64,000 bases of DNA, taken from Emydura subglobosa. Its lineage: Eukaryota; Chordata; Testudines; Chelidae. A program made the translations under genes and the position numbers. Of this stretch, positions 29,368 to 41,300 are shown piece after piece (positions within the stretch are counted from its first letter, which is position 1; every line of letters begins with the position of its first letter). A model generated the notes under the pieces. It saw nothing but the letters and a program-made list of their open reading frames with translations, did not search any database and was not told where the DNA came from. The stretch spans positions 37,167,941 to 37,231,940 of the forward strand of contig ML679972.1 in the NCBI GenBank assembly GCA_007922225.1, written 5' to 3'.

Positions 29368-32300
29368 GTGAGGCCAGGATCCAGGCTCTGGTACGTGGGA
29401 AGGGAGGAAACGATGCCCAGTATCGGGGTGGGGGGTGTCAGCCTTTCTGTGTCCCACCGTCTGCAAGATGGCCAATGACCCACCCCTTCCCAGAATCCTT
29501 TGAGGATGCAAAGGATTGTGGGGATTTTGGGCCTGGGGTTACTTTTTGGGATGGGCGATCATTTTGTAGGCAGCAGGGAGAAGAAAGGATGAAGGGGGCT
29601 GGAGGGGGCAGAGAGAAGGGGGGGCTGTGATGGAGTAGAGGGGGGGGAAGAGAGCTCGTGGGATGAGTTTATATCTTAGAGATGCCCAACAGCCCCTGTG
29701 CCAAACTGCCAGGCCCTGTCCCCTTCCGGTCAGTGACAGTCGCTCTGTTGGCGTTGCAGGGGAACAGGTGTCACTGGCATTCATGGTGCCTGGGGTGCGG
29801 GCAGGGCCCCCACATGGGGGGGAAGGGTACACTTTACCGGGGCTGGAGGCCCTGGGAGGCCTGGCCCAGGCTGCAACCCCCATTATGGGAGGGGGACCGT
29901 GTTAAAAGTTTGTCCTGGGCCCGAAACAATTATGCTTGGGCCCTGGGTGCGGGCCAGGCCGTGGCGATGGGGGGCCGTGGCAGTGTGGGGGAGCGCAGGG
30001 CACCGTGCGCTGTGTCAGGCTCTTTTCTGTCTCCCCGCAGGGCCGAGCAGGTCTGCCGGCAGTTTGATCTCATCCTGGCTTCCCTGTCCCGCTTCCAGGA
30101 CTGGCTGCGGGCGGCGGAGCTGTGGGCCGCCTCCCCCGCCTCCTCCCAGGTGCCCTTCACTGTGGCCAAGGAGGAGCTCAAAAAGTTCCAGGTGAGGAAA
30201 CAGTGGGGAGGAAAGGGGAGGTGGGGGGGCAGCGTGGCCCAGGGAATAGAGCACTAGACTGGGGCTCAGGACACCTGGGTTCTGTTCATAGCTCTGCTGC
30301 CTTCTTGCTGAGTGACTTTGGGCCAGTCCCCTCCCCCCTCCGTGCCTCGGTTTCCTTTCCCACCCTTTGTCCACTTAGCCTTAGGCAGGCACTGTCTTCT
30401 GCTCTGTGCGGCAGACAGCACATGGAGGGGATGTTGCTGCTACCGTAATACTCTTAATAAGGCCCAGCACAATGGGGGCCCGTGTCTGGATGCAGATATA
30501 GGTGCTATATAATACGTATCATAAGGCCCAGCATGATGGGGCCCCGATCCTGGATGGGGCAGTAGGAGCTACCATAATATACATAGTAAGACTAGGCACG
30601 ATGGGAAGGCAGATGCTACTGTATTACACCTAATAAAGCTCAGCATGATGGAGCCACGAACCCCCACTCCCTGGTGATTGCAGATGCTACCATAAGACAC
30701 CTAATAAGGCTCAGCGCAATCCTGGATGGGGACGGTGGCGGCTATGGTAATGAACATAAGAGGGCTACGCATGGTGACAGTAGGTGGTACTGTACCTATT
30801 AAATAATACTAGAAGAAAATGAATGATCTCCTCGTTTGCTCAGTGATGTCGGTACAGTCAGCATAGGGCAGGGTTGGCAGGAAGCTTCTTGAAAGAGACC
30901 TCAGGGGAGACATTCAGTAGCCGAGGAGTCTGAGTTGTGTTTAAGCCCTTTTATTTCAAAGGTGCCAGCAGGAGCTGAACACAGACGATCAAACAAGTGA
31001 AACATTTATAATCCCCAGGCCTTCCCCTTGGCAAGAGGCTAACGAGGGCTCCCGTTTCCATAGCGCTTCAAGGATCTCGCAGCATGTTGCAAGCGTTTAT
31101 TTAATCTCCTGTTTCTGCCCCCTGAGCCGGGTCTCGGTTATTTCCATTTGACATATGGGGAACTAGTGATAGAATGATTTACCCTGGAGTTATATAGTGG
31201 GAGAACTGGAAGTCCTGCCTCTCAGCTCCTTGCTGTAACCACTAAGCCGTACTCCCCTCCCAGAGCTGGGAATGGAGCCCAGGAATCCTGACTCCCAACC
31301 CCCCTGCTCTGACCCACTAGCCCCCTCCTACAGCTGGGAACAGAAACCAGGAGTCCTGACTCCCAGCCCCTTGCTCTAACCATTAGCCCTTACTCCCCTC
31401 ACAGAGCTGGGAACAGAACCAAGGATATACTCTGCAGATCAGCACAGTGGGAGGCTGTAACACATACTCCCCAGAGGGTAACAACCGCGTATCTGAACAC
31501 AGCACAACTGCTGATGAATTTATCCTCACAGCCTTCCCCTCCTCCCCCTGGCCCCAAGATAGGGGAGAATTATCCACATTTTACAGATGGGGAAACTGAG
31601 GCACAGTGCAACGAAGTGACTTGCTAAGTCTGTGGCAGAGGCCAGCATCAAAGCCAGTCCTAATCCAGTGCTACAACTGCAAGGCTGCTCTTCCTCACCT
31701 GTGTTGGTGTCCCTTTCTCCCTCTAGGTGCTGCAAAGGCAGATCCAGGAGAAGCTGCACCCTCTGGAGTCCTTAAACAGGCAGTACCGGCAGCTGGTTCA
31801 GGCCAACAGCGGCAGTTTGCAGGGCCAGTGGCTCAAAGCCGTGGTCCAGGAGATCAACGAGGGCTGGGACAACCTCCAGAAACGAACTGCTGCCATCATC
31901 AAGAGGCTGAAGGTACCAGCGGGCTAATCCCAGGGAAGGAGGGAGGGGCACCGTCACGGTGGGGAGGGAGACGTGATGGGCCTATAAACCTGCCCCTTGT
32001 TACACTGGGGACGCCTCACTCAACAGTCAGGTAAACGGATCAGATCCTCAGCGGGTGTAAATTAGAGCAACACTGATTTACATCAGTGGGGGGATCTGGC
32101 CCCATTGAGTCCGATGGAGAGAGGGCTGGTTTACACCCAAGGGGCATCTGGCCCAGAAAGTGAAATTGGACAGGCCCAGATTCGTACCATTAGGCTAAGC
32201 AAGATGCAAAAAAAAAAAAAAAAAGTGTCAGAAACTCAGGGGTTCCTCTTAATGCTAATTGTTGTTATTTAACAACCAGGTGTATTGTGATAGCACCTAC

Positions 32301-35300
32301 AAGCCATAGGCCTGGACCAGTGCCTCATTGTGCCAGACGTCATATGGACCCCAAACAAAAAGACCGTCTGCCCCAAATTGATTCTTGGGCTTCAGGCGAA
32401 AACAAAGAGGGGCGGTTAAAAATTACCAGCTGCTTTTGCAAGCATGTCTGTCGAGAATGCAAAACCCCTGTCCCTTTATTATAATGAATAACCTCCAGCG
32501 TCGTTAGCAATAGGCAGGACACTGAAACATGAATACGAACAGTGCAGGTGTCCTGAGGTCCAGCTTCCTGCTAAACCTGCTGGCTCTGTTTGATTTTTGC
32601 TGTTTGTTTGTTTCTCCCCCCCAGTATTTTGTCAGCCAGCGAGAGGCGTTTGAGTGGGAGCGGGAGACCGTGCAGGTGCAGCTGACGGAGCTGGATCTGC
32701 GGCTCACGGATGTGGAACATTTCTCTGGTGGCAGCTCGCTTGAAAAAATGATACAGTTGCAGGTAAAATGGGAGCGTCCTCTCTGGAGAGAGAAGGGATC
32801 GGGGGCATTTACATACTGTATGGGCCCCTTGCAGCTCCCGCATGCATCCATGTCATCTAAGAATGATCTTGCATAATGTGTGTCCAGCGTGCTTCAGGGA
32901 GAAGGGTGAGGGCTGAGTAAGGGGTGCTTTCCCCTCTGAATCAGCACTGACCCCAGTGTCCCAGTGCAGTGAGATAAACAGCTGCCACGTTCCACCCCAG
33001 AGGTGGCTGCGTTTCCATGCTGGCTGAAGTGATCCTTGCATATTCTTCCCCTAGCCCCCCTCAAGGAATGCAGGGAGGGCTCATAACTCATGAGATATAA
33101 ATTAATGTCTGTGACAAGCTTTGAAAACCTTAAATGGGAAGGGCAGTAAGTGGGCAAATAGCCATGGAACAATGAGGGTGGCAGACTGGTAGCACGGGCA
33201 GACTGACGGGTGGGAAGCTCACATGCACACACGCATGCCTGATCATCTGTTTACATAGAAAATGTTGGTTCATCGAAGGGGAAATTTATTTCTACATAAT
33301 GACGTACAGGTGAACTGGTTTCGGGTGACTACGTTTTGCTTAACCTTTTAGGTGCTGAGCTGCCAATACATTTCTGGGCTTTGTTCAGATAAACAGTGGT
33401 GATCTAAAAAATACACGGGCTTGGGAGGATAGTGTGTGGCTTTTTGTCAGGGAATCACGATGGGCTACTTCCAGCTTAGAGATATTTACTCCCAGTGATG
33501 CTCCAGCATCTGCCTTCCAAGGATCTCCAAGCACCTTAATAAATTCAGCCCCTGAGGGATATGAGTGTCCTCCTCTCGGTTTTATAGATGGGGAAACTGA
33601 GGTATGGGGGGGGGGCGTGATTCTGCCAAAGTCTTACAGTGAGGCTAGCAAGGAATAGAACCCAGGAGTCCTGACTCCCAGTCGCCTCCTTCAAATGCGA
33701 GCTCAAACTTCCCCAAAGCCTGGAGTTGTTCAGATCAGGGCAGGTTGGGTTGGTCTCATATCTACTGGGAAGTAAACACTTCTATCCAGTGTCCTTTTTG
33801 TGCCTCCTTTCTCTGTCCCTGACTCTCCCCCTTCCCCCGCCACACACAAGAGAGAGAACAGGGCTCATCACCTCCAGCAGGGGACAGAGGACAGCCACCC
33901 CTGCCCATGATAATAAACATTAAAAGTCTGTGAGGAATGAGGTGAATGGTTTGAAGAGGAAACTGAAATATTTGCTGCAATCAGCTGTGCAGAGATGAAT
34001 TGCTGCAGGCTCCCTGTACAAAACACCTTCCTGGGCCCTCGGGAGCTGGGGCTTGGGGCTGAGCTTTGGACCCTTTCACCTTCAAGTCACTAGTTCCCAT
34101 CTGGCCTTGGTCAATAGAGATTGAAACTTGGTGAGTGTTTCCTCTGGGCAGTCAGTTTGCTGGCCTGTGTGAGATGAGTTTGCTGGGCCTCAGGCCAGCA
34201 GAAAACTTGCACTCCTTCCAAACAAGAGATAATAGGGAGGATCCCTAGTTCTTGCCTTGGCAGATCTCACAGCGCTTCCCAAAGGAGGTGGTATTGTTCT
34301 CCCCTTTTTACAGATGGGGAAACTGAGGCACAGAGTAGGGGCGTGACTTGCCCCAGGTCACCCAGCAGGCCACATCTCCTGAGTCCCAGCCCAGGGATCT
34401 CAGTCAGCAGGCCGTACTCCACCCACTCCTCTGGCTGGGTCTGTGTGGACTTTGTCCTTCAGTTGAAGGCACTGAGCAATATGAAAATATCCGAGGGTTG
34501 ATTGGTCACCCAGATCCCTCCCCGCCTCCAGCTCTGTGCACTAGCGGGAGGAGGGAACAGGTGTTGATCCGCATTGCCAGACCTCGGCTTGCTCAAACCA
34601 GCCAGCGTCTGTTTGAATGGAAACCTGTGGGGACACCAGATCGATACCGAGATTAGTTTATTGCTTCCATTTAGCAATTGCACCTGTCCCTGGGCTGCTG
34701 CACAGCACGTAATAAACCCAGTGGCTTCTGAACTGCTGCCGCCCTGTGACCTTGGGCGGGAAGCTGCTCTGTTCTGGCAAGCTCACAGGGCCGGGAACCG
34801 GAGGGGCGACCACACCCCACCGGTGTTGGGACGGGTGGATTCATTAGGTCTTGCCCTTCTCTTTGGGGCTGCGTGGAGACTGCGGCACTAGGGGGCGCTG
34901 TGCTGCAGGGAACAGGGCAGGAGGCTCAGCAGGGGGCGTGCTCCCCTCTCAGTGCAGCACTAGGGGGCGCTGTGCTGTCAGGGGTTTTATGGGCAAGGTA
35001 AGATTCCTGGGGTGGTTTGCATGGAACTGTGAGGGTCCAGCCCCATGGACTTGGCCAATGCCCCCCTTCCTGTCCTAGGAGTTCCAGGAGGCCGTGCAAT
35101 CCAACACGGAGCAGCTCGACTGGCTGCTGGTGTGCGGCGAGCAGTTGATCCAGCGGAGCGAACCACAGGACACGGAGGTCCTGGAGGAGGAGCTGCAGGA
35201 GCTGAGCTGCTACTGCCAGGAGGTCTTCTGGAGGGTGACCCGCTTCCGCCGCCGGCTGGTCAGCAAGAGGCTGGTACGTGTGGGATGGAGCCTGTTCCAC

Positions 35301-38300
35301 GGGCCTGGTGGCTAAACTTTCAGAGCGGGAGCCTGGCCGACTTCATGCTGCAATCCCAGCCCCTCGCCCCAGCTGGCCAGACTAGGGGGTGGGAGACTTA
35401 CCAGGAAAATCCCTATGGGGCAGTTCTCCCTTCTCAGGCACTGCTGACTGCAATTCCCCACGTTGGCACTAGGGGGCACTGTTCAGTAAAGAGGGGTGGG
35501 AGCACAGCAGGGGGGCTCTCCTCGCACATTCAGGGCTGACCCTAGCGTCCCAGGGTGGCAGTAGAGGATGCTTTGCTGCAGGAAGGGGGATGGGGGCATA
35601 GATGGGGCTCACTCCAGTCTAAGCTGACTCCAGTTGCCGTGCTGCAAGGAGCCGAGGGCGGCAGGGGGAGCCCAGTCAGGCAGGCTCTCGCCGTCAGCAC
35701 TTCCCCAAGGCCCAGGCTTGGTGGCAGAGGTTGCATTTGTTGTGCTGGTGGAGGGAGAGACCTAGGCTACGCGTGCTCGTTGTGGTGCTTTATTTTTTTG
35801 CAAGATTTGGGCTATGAAATGCCTGGATCGTGGCCAAATTTCTGTGTGAACTGTTGCATTTTTACCTTGCTAAGTTCCCCCTGCCATTTCAGCTGGCCAC
35901 AGCATTCTCCACTTCTGCTCCCAGACTGTTGTGCAACATTGCTCTGCAGCTGCTAAATGGCTGCTGTGTGTTCTGCCCCAGAGGTGGCTGCAGCTCTGTA
36001 TAAACAGCTGCCGTGCCCCATCCCAGAGGCGACTGTATCTCAGCACTGAGGGAGGGATCTTTGGATAAACAACTGCAGCTATATCACAGAGCTGGAGGAG
36101 GTGATCCCTGGGTATCAGTTTCCAAAGCATTTAGGGCTTGTAAGGCAAGATATTGTATTTTACAAGTTGGTTTGCGCTTCACTGCCCTCTGCTGGTAGAA
36201 TATAAATGGCTTGAATGTGTGTCATAGCCCCAGTACTGCTAGCAATGACTGGGGATTCTCCTGTAGCTCAGGTGGTAGGAGTATTGGAGTTGCCCCCTGC
36301 AGAATCCATTGCAGGAGGGTTAGTTACAGGCTACTGAAGGGGCTGGAGATGGGAAGGCCAAGGGAACTGCTGTCTTTCCTGCTGACCCTCTCTGCTCGCC
36401 CGCCCCCCAGGTCTTCGAGGACGAGTGGCTGTCTGACCGAGAGACGGATGTGGAGTCTGACTGCTTCACGGATGTATCCCTGGAGCCTGAGGTTGAGGGA
36501 GAAGCCGGGGGGCCCCCTCCTGCTGCTTGGCTCTCCCAGTCCACTCCGCACAAGGCTGTCTGTTGCCACCACCTCCATCGGTTTGGGGCTGCCTGCGGAG
36601 ACAGCCTGGACCTGGAGTGGGACCCCTCGGTGGATGTGGGCGGGTCCACGTCTCATGATGAAGAGGACTCGTCTTACTGTAGCGCCATCACAGGTACAGG
36701 CTGCCGTGGGTCGGCACCCTGGCTGCCACGAATTCGGGTCCTGCAGGCAGTGATGAGAGGAGACCTTAAAGGGGCAAAGCCCCCAAAGCTGCCCTAGATG
36801 ACGGGCAGGAGATGGCTCCTCACTCCCTTCCCTGAGCTGGGGATAGAACCCAGGAGTCCTGGTGCCCAGCCCCTGCTCTAACCACTAGACCTCCCACCAT
36901 CATAATGGAGCTGGGGATAGAACCCAGGAATCCTGACTGCCCCACGCTCCCCTGCTCTAACCACTGGACAACACCTTGCTCCATAAAGATTCCTTCCCCC
37001 CGCCACCCCAATGGCAGAGGTGGGTCTCCCTGAAAGGGACACCCCCCACCCCCAACAGTGACCCAGCTGCCACCTCCTTCCCATGCCAACTGGGGCAGAA
37101 CTGGAAGGGCAGCAGCTCCTGGCCCTGGAGATGGTTGGGGATGGGCAGACCCCCTTGCCATGCCTTAAAGGGGCAGCCCCGGAAGCTGCAGCTGGGCCAG
37201 ACAGACATTGCTGCAGCAAGCCCGTGGGGGACGCGCGGGATCCTTTCATAGGGCAGATCCACCAGCCGCCGTTTCCTCTCTCCAGGGATGTGCCAGTGGG
37301 AGGAACCGAGCCGGAGGCACAGCCGCCAGCAGGGCACAGCCACCAGCTGCTCATCCCGACGTGGGAGAGGCGCCGGCCCCGCCGACCTGGATGTAGGTAG
37401 CTGCGGTAGTGCCCCCCAAGGGCTGGGCTTGCTCCAGGGTCATGGGGTGACATGTAACGGCCTGTGCCCTGCAGCTCACGCCGGAGGAGCTGACTGTAAA
37501 CCCTATGAAACACTGAGCTGGGGCTTCCGGGGACCCGGGTGTGAGCAGCCTAACCCCATCAGGAAGCAAAGTCCTGGGGTGAGGGAAGGACAGGAGAAGT
37601 GGGGGGAATGGGATGGTGCCAGGTCGTGGCACCACATGCTCACGTTTGGCCCAGATACGCCTCCATCATGCCACCCAGCTCCAGTCAGGGGCCAATGGGG
37701 GGGTGGGGATGGGTTGTGCTCCCTGCCAAGTTCAGGTTCTCAAAAGTGGGGGGGACAGTGGCCCTTGGTCCCCCCCAGTGCTGGCACCTCTCTGGTGGCC
37801 CATAGGCCTGATTACTTCCCAGGACCAATTCTCAGCCCCTGGGCTTGTGTTTTCTCCCTCTCCACGTAGGATCCATCCCTGTCACGTTCTCCCGCTCTCC
37901 ATTTCACTGTGCTCTGCTTTACATAGGCCGCCCCCAGGGTGAAATTCTGCCCCCCCCCCCGTCATAACTGAGACTGGGGCCCCATCAGGCCGGGCACTGC
38001 CCGGACACAGGAACCTACATCAGGGTGGCACACTGATGAATGCTGGGAGACCATTCCTGCCCCCAAGAGCTGACAGGCAGAGTGTGGTTATCTGTGTCTG
38101 AGAGATGAGATGAGGTGACTGGCACAGGGTCACGCACAGCTGGGACTTGAACCCAGGTTTGCAGAGTCCCAGCCTAGCACCTTCTCCGCAAAGCCGCTGC
38201 AGCCTCTGTCTAGCCCTAAACCAGCCATGGCCCAATCAGTAGCAGGGGGAGCGTCCGTCTGCTAACATGATCCCTGCTGCTAATGCCGTGCTTCACTGGC

Positions 38301-41300
38301 AACCACAGAGAAGGCGATTTACACTTGTATTTGTAAGAGGGAACAGGGTCTAGTGGTTAGAGGAGCGGCTGGGAGTCAGGACTCCTGGGTTCTGTTCCCA
38401 GCTCTGGGAGGGGAAGGAGTTTAGAGACTAGTGTAGGGGAAGGGGGAGAGTTGGGACTCCTGGGTCCTCTTTCCCTGCTTCACTATGTGATCTGGGGCCG
38501 TGTCCCTCCTGCACAGTCCCTCCATAACACAAGGATGAGACTCACCCTGTCTCGCAGGGAGGAGCTGTCAGGGTTGATTGAGGAGGATTTGGCAAGTGCT
38601 TGGAGAAGCTGGAAGAGCTGAGCTGAGTATAGCTATCATCAACAGGCCGTTCCCTTTCCGGCTGAGACATGGATGCGGCCGGGCTCCCCGGACGGGCTCT
38701 GTCTCTCCCTGGAGACCAAAAGGAAGGTGGAAATTGCCAGAGACAGTTCTGGTAAGTGATTTGGTTCCTGGCTTGTCACCGTCCAGTCCAGCTGCCCCCT
38801 ACCTTTCCACTACCAAGAAAGTCCCTTTGAGGTAGATCACATTAGCTAAAGAGGGGCTACTGGTCATAAGAAAAGATGCTGGAACTGGATGACTGAGGAT
38901 GGATCACTCAATAATTGCTCAGTTCTGGTCATTGCCTCTGAAGTGTCTGGCAGAAGACAGGACACTGGGCTAGATGGACCATTGGTCTGACCTGGTGTGG
39001 CCCTTCTTATGTTCTAAAACTATGTAAATAACAAAAAAACTGATTCAAAGAGGAATTAATTCAGGGCAGTGTTTTGGTCCAGGTTACGCAGACTAGATAA
39101 TGGCAATAGGCCCTTTAGGCCTCGCAATCTCTGAATCTATGGAAAAAACCCGTGTCTCAGGGTCGAACTGAAATCAGAATTTTTGGGGAATAGAAACGCG
39201 GAAAAAAAATCTGTCTCTGGTTGGAGGAAATGTTTTGTTTTCGAGCATTGTTGAAATTGGTTTTTTTTTAAAGTGGGATTGAAGGTCTTTTCGAAACCCA
39301 AAGTCATTCCGGATGAAAGAAATCGAGACGCTTTTGTTTCGAAAACATTTTGGCTTTTCCAGAGTTTTGCGTTTGCTGCTGGGGCCTTGTGGTGGTTTGG
39401 TGATTGTGACACAAACAAGTTGGCAAAACCCTCACGAAATTGCAAAACGTTTGGGTGGTGCCGAATTTGCATTTTTCACCGAAAATAGTTTCAACTGAAA
39501 CACTTCTCCCAGCTCTAATCCAATCCTAATCCCCCTGATCAGACTCTCCCAGTCCAGCTGGAGATAGACTGGGTGGAGCCGGGTGAGTCTCAGATTCGAT
39601 GGCCAGAAAGGACCATTCTGTGCATCCAGCCCATATCTGGTGGTTGAGCTACAGCGTCTGATCTCAATGCGGAGCGATGGCCTGTGGGCTGCTCCAATGG
39701 TTAATTCTGAATTTATCCGGTTCCACCCCCTGCAGCTTGATCTCGCTCTGCCTCCCTTTGCCCATATTAAAGAGTCTCCTGCTATCAGATCTCTCCTGCA
39801 TGCTGAGGTGCCTACAGTGAAAGGTACTTGGTGCACCAGATCAGGGCTTTGGTCCTTTATGGGATTGAATCTGGTCTTCGGTTGCTGGCAGCCCCAACGC
39901 TATGGCTGTGCCGTGGCTGGCATGAAGCGAGTTGTGAGGTCTCAGTGCATTTCACCTTGGGACGGCTTTCTGCTGCATAAAACATCCAGGCTCAGGACTG
40001 GTGAGAGGTTCCCTGTGCAGCCAGGTCCAGAGATCTATTTCTCAGCTGCTGCCCTGGAAAGAGACCTCTTCTAGGGATGAGCTCGGTCTCCGGGGCCCCT
40101 TGAATTCTTGGCCTTTCTGCTGGGGTGGGTGCAGTTGTGACAGGGACACTTTGACTCCCCAGGAACTGGACTGAGACCTGATAAACTCATTTCACAGGAG
40201 GGAGGCTACCACCAGCCATCAGCTGGTAGCACTTACTGAGATGGGACGGTATCAAACCCAAAGGCAAAGGGCTGCATAGGCCATTCCATCGGCTCTGTAG
40301 CCCCCCATTATTAACTCCTCTGAGCCATCCATGACTGCCCCCCATTACTTATCCGAATGCCTCACAATCTGGAGTGTACTCCTCGCAACCCTCCTGTCAG
40401 GCTGTTATCCCCATTGCACAGAAGGGAAACTGAGGCATGGAGTGGTTATGTGATTTGCCCAAGGAGCCTGTAGCAAAGCAAGGATTTGAAGCCAGCCCTG
40501 CCGTGTCCCAGGTTGGTGCCCTAATAACGGGGTCATCCTCCCTTCCCCTGGGCTGGCACCTCTCTTGTAGCTGTGCCCCTGGCAGTCATGCCTGCACCGT
40601 CTCTCCCTTTAGGGAATGCTCCTCTGCGGGGCAGCCGGCACCCCCAGAGCCTGGCATTGAGGGATGGGGCCTGCCGCCAAACAGAGCTGGTGGGCTTTGA
40701 CCCGGAACGGATCGAGAGCTGGCTGGGCCAGGCCTGCGTGGAGCAGGACAAGCTGGATGTGATGCAGGTGAGCAATGCTGCATCCTGGAGGGAGGGGGGA
40801 TTGAGGGGGTCTTGGGCCAGGCACCCCAACCTACCCGAACCCTCACATCCCCGGTGCCTGCAGAGCTTAGATCTCTCCTGTCCCCAAACTCCATGCAGCC
40901 TCCCTCCTTTCCACTGATCAGTGGGACCCAGGTGGTCCAGGGGTCAGCCTCATGGCTTCTCTCATGTCAGGGATTGCAGCCTCCCGGGGATGGGCAGCCT
41001 AGGAGGAGCTGGTGCACGTGGGATTTGGGCTGGGGGGTCCCCCCGTCTGTCTTGAGCCTAACCCTTTCTATCACCCCCCTCCACAGGGCTCGGCGCAATG
41101 GGGCCACCCCCCAGTTTGCCCTCCCCCCATGCAGCAGGGTTGACGCAGCCGGCCTTGCCAGCCCCAGTTTCCAGCCCCGGCATGGCAGTAACCGGCAGGC
41201 AGGGCAAGCCGGCTGGAGTGTCCCCTTCAGCTTCCCCAAGCTAAGCAGGGACGTGCGGGGCCACTCCTAGGAGAGGAGATCATTAGAAAGAACTAGGCCT

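Noticed and set aside
36250..36320. tRNA-like word CCTGTAGCTCAGGTGGTAGG
   Set aside because: The arms cannot be paired and there is no GGTTCRANNCC box; at most an old tRNA-derived repeat head.
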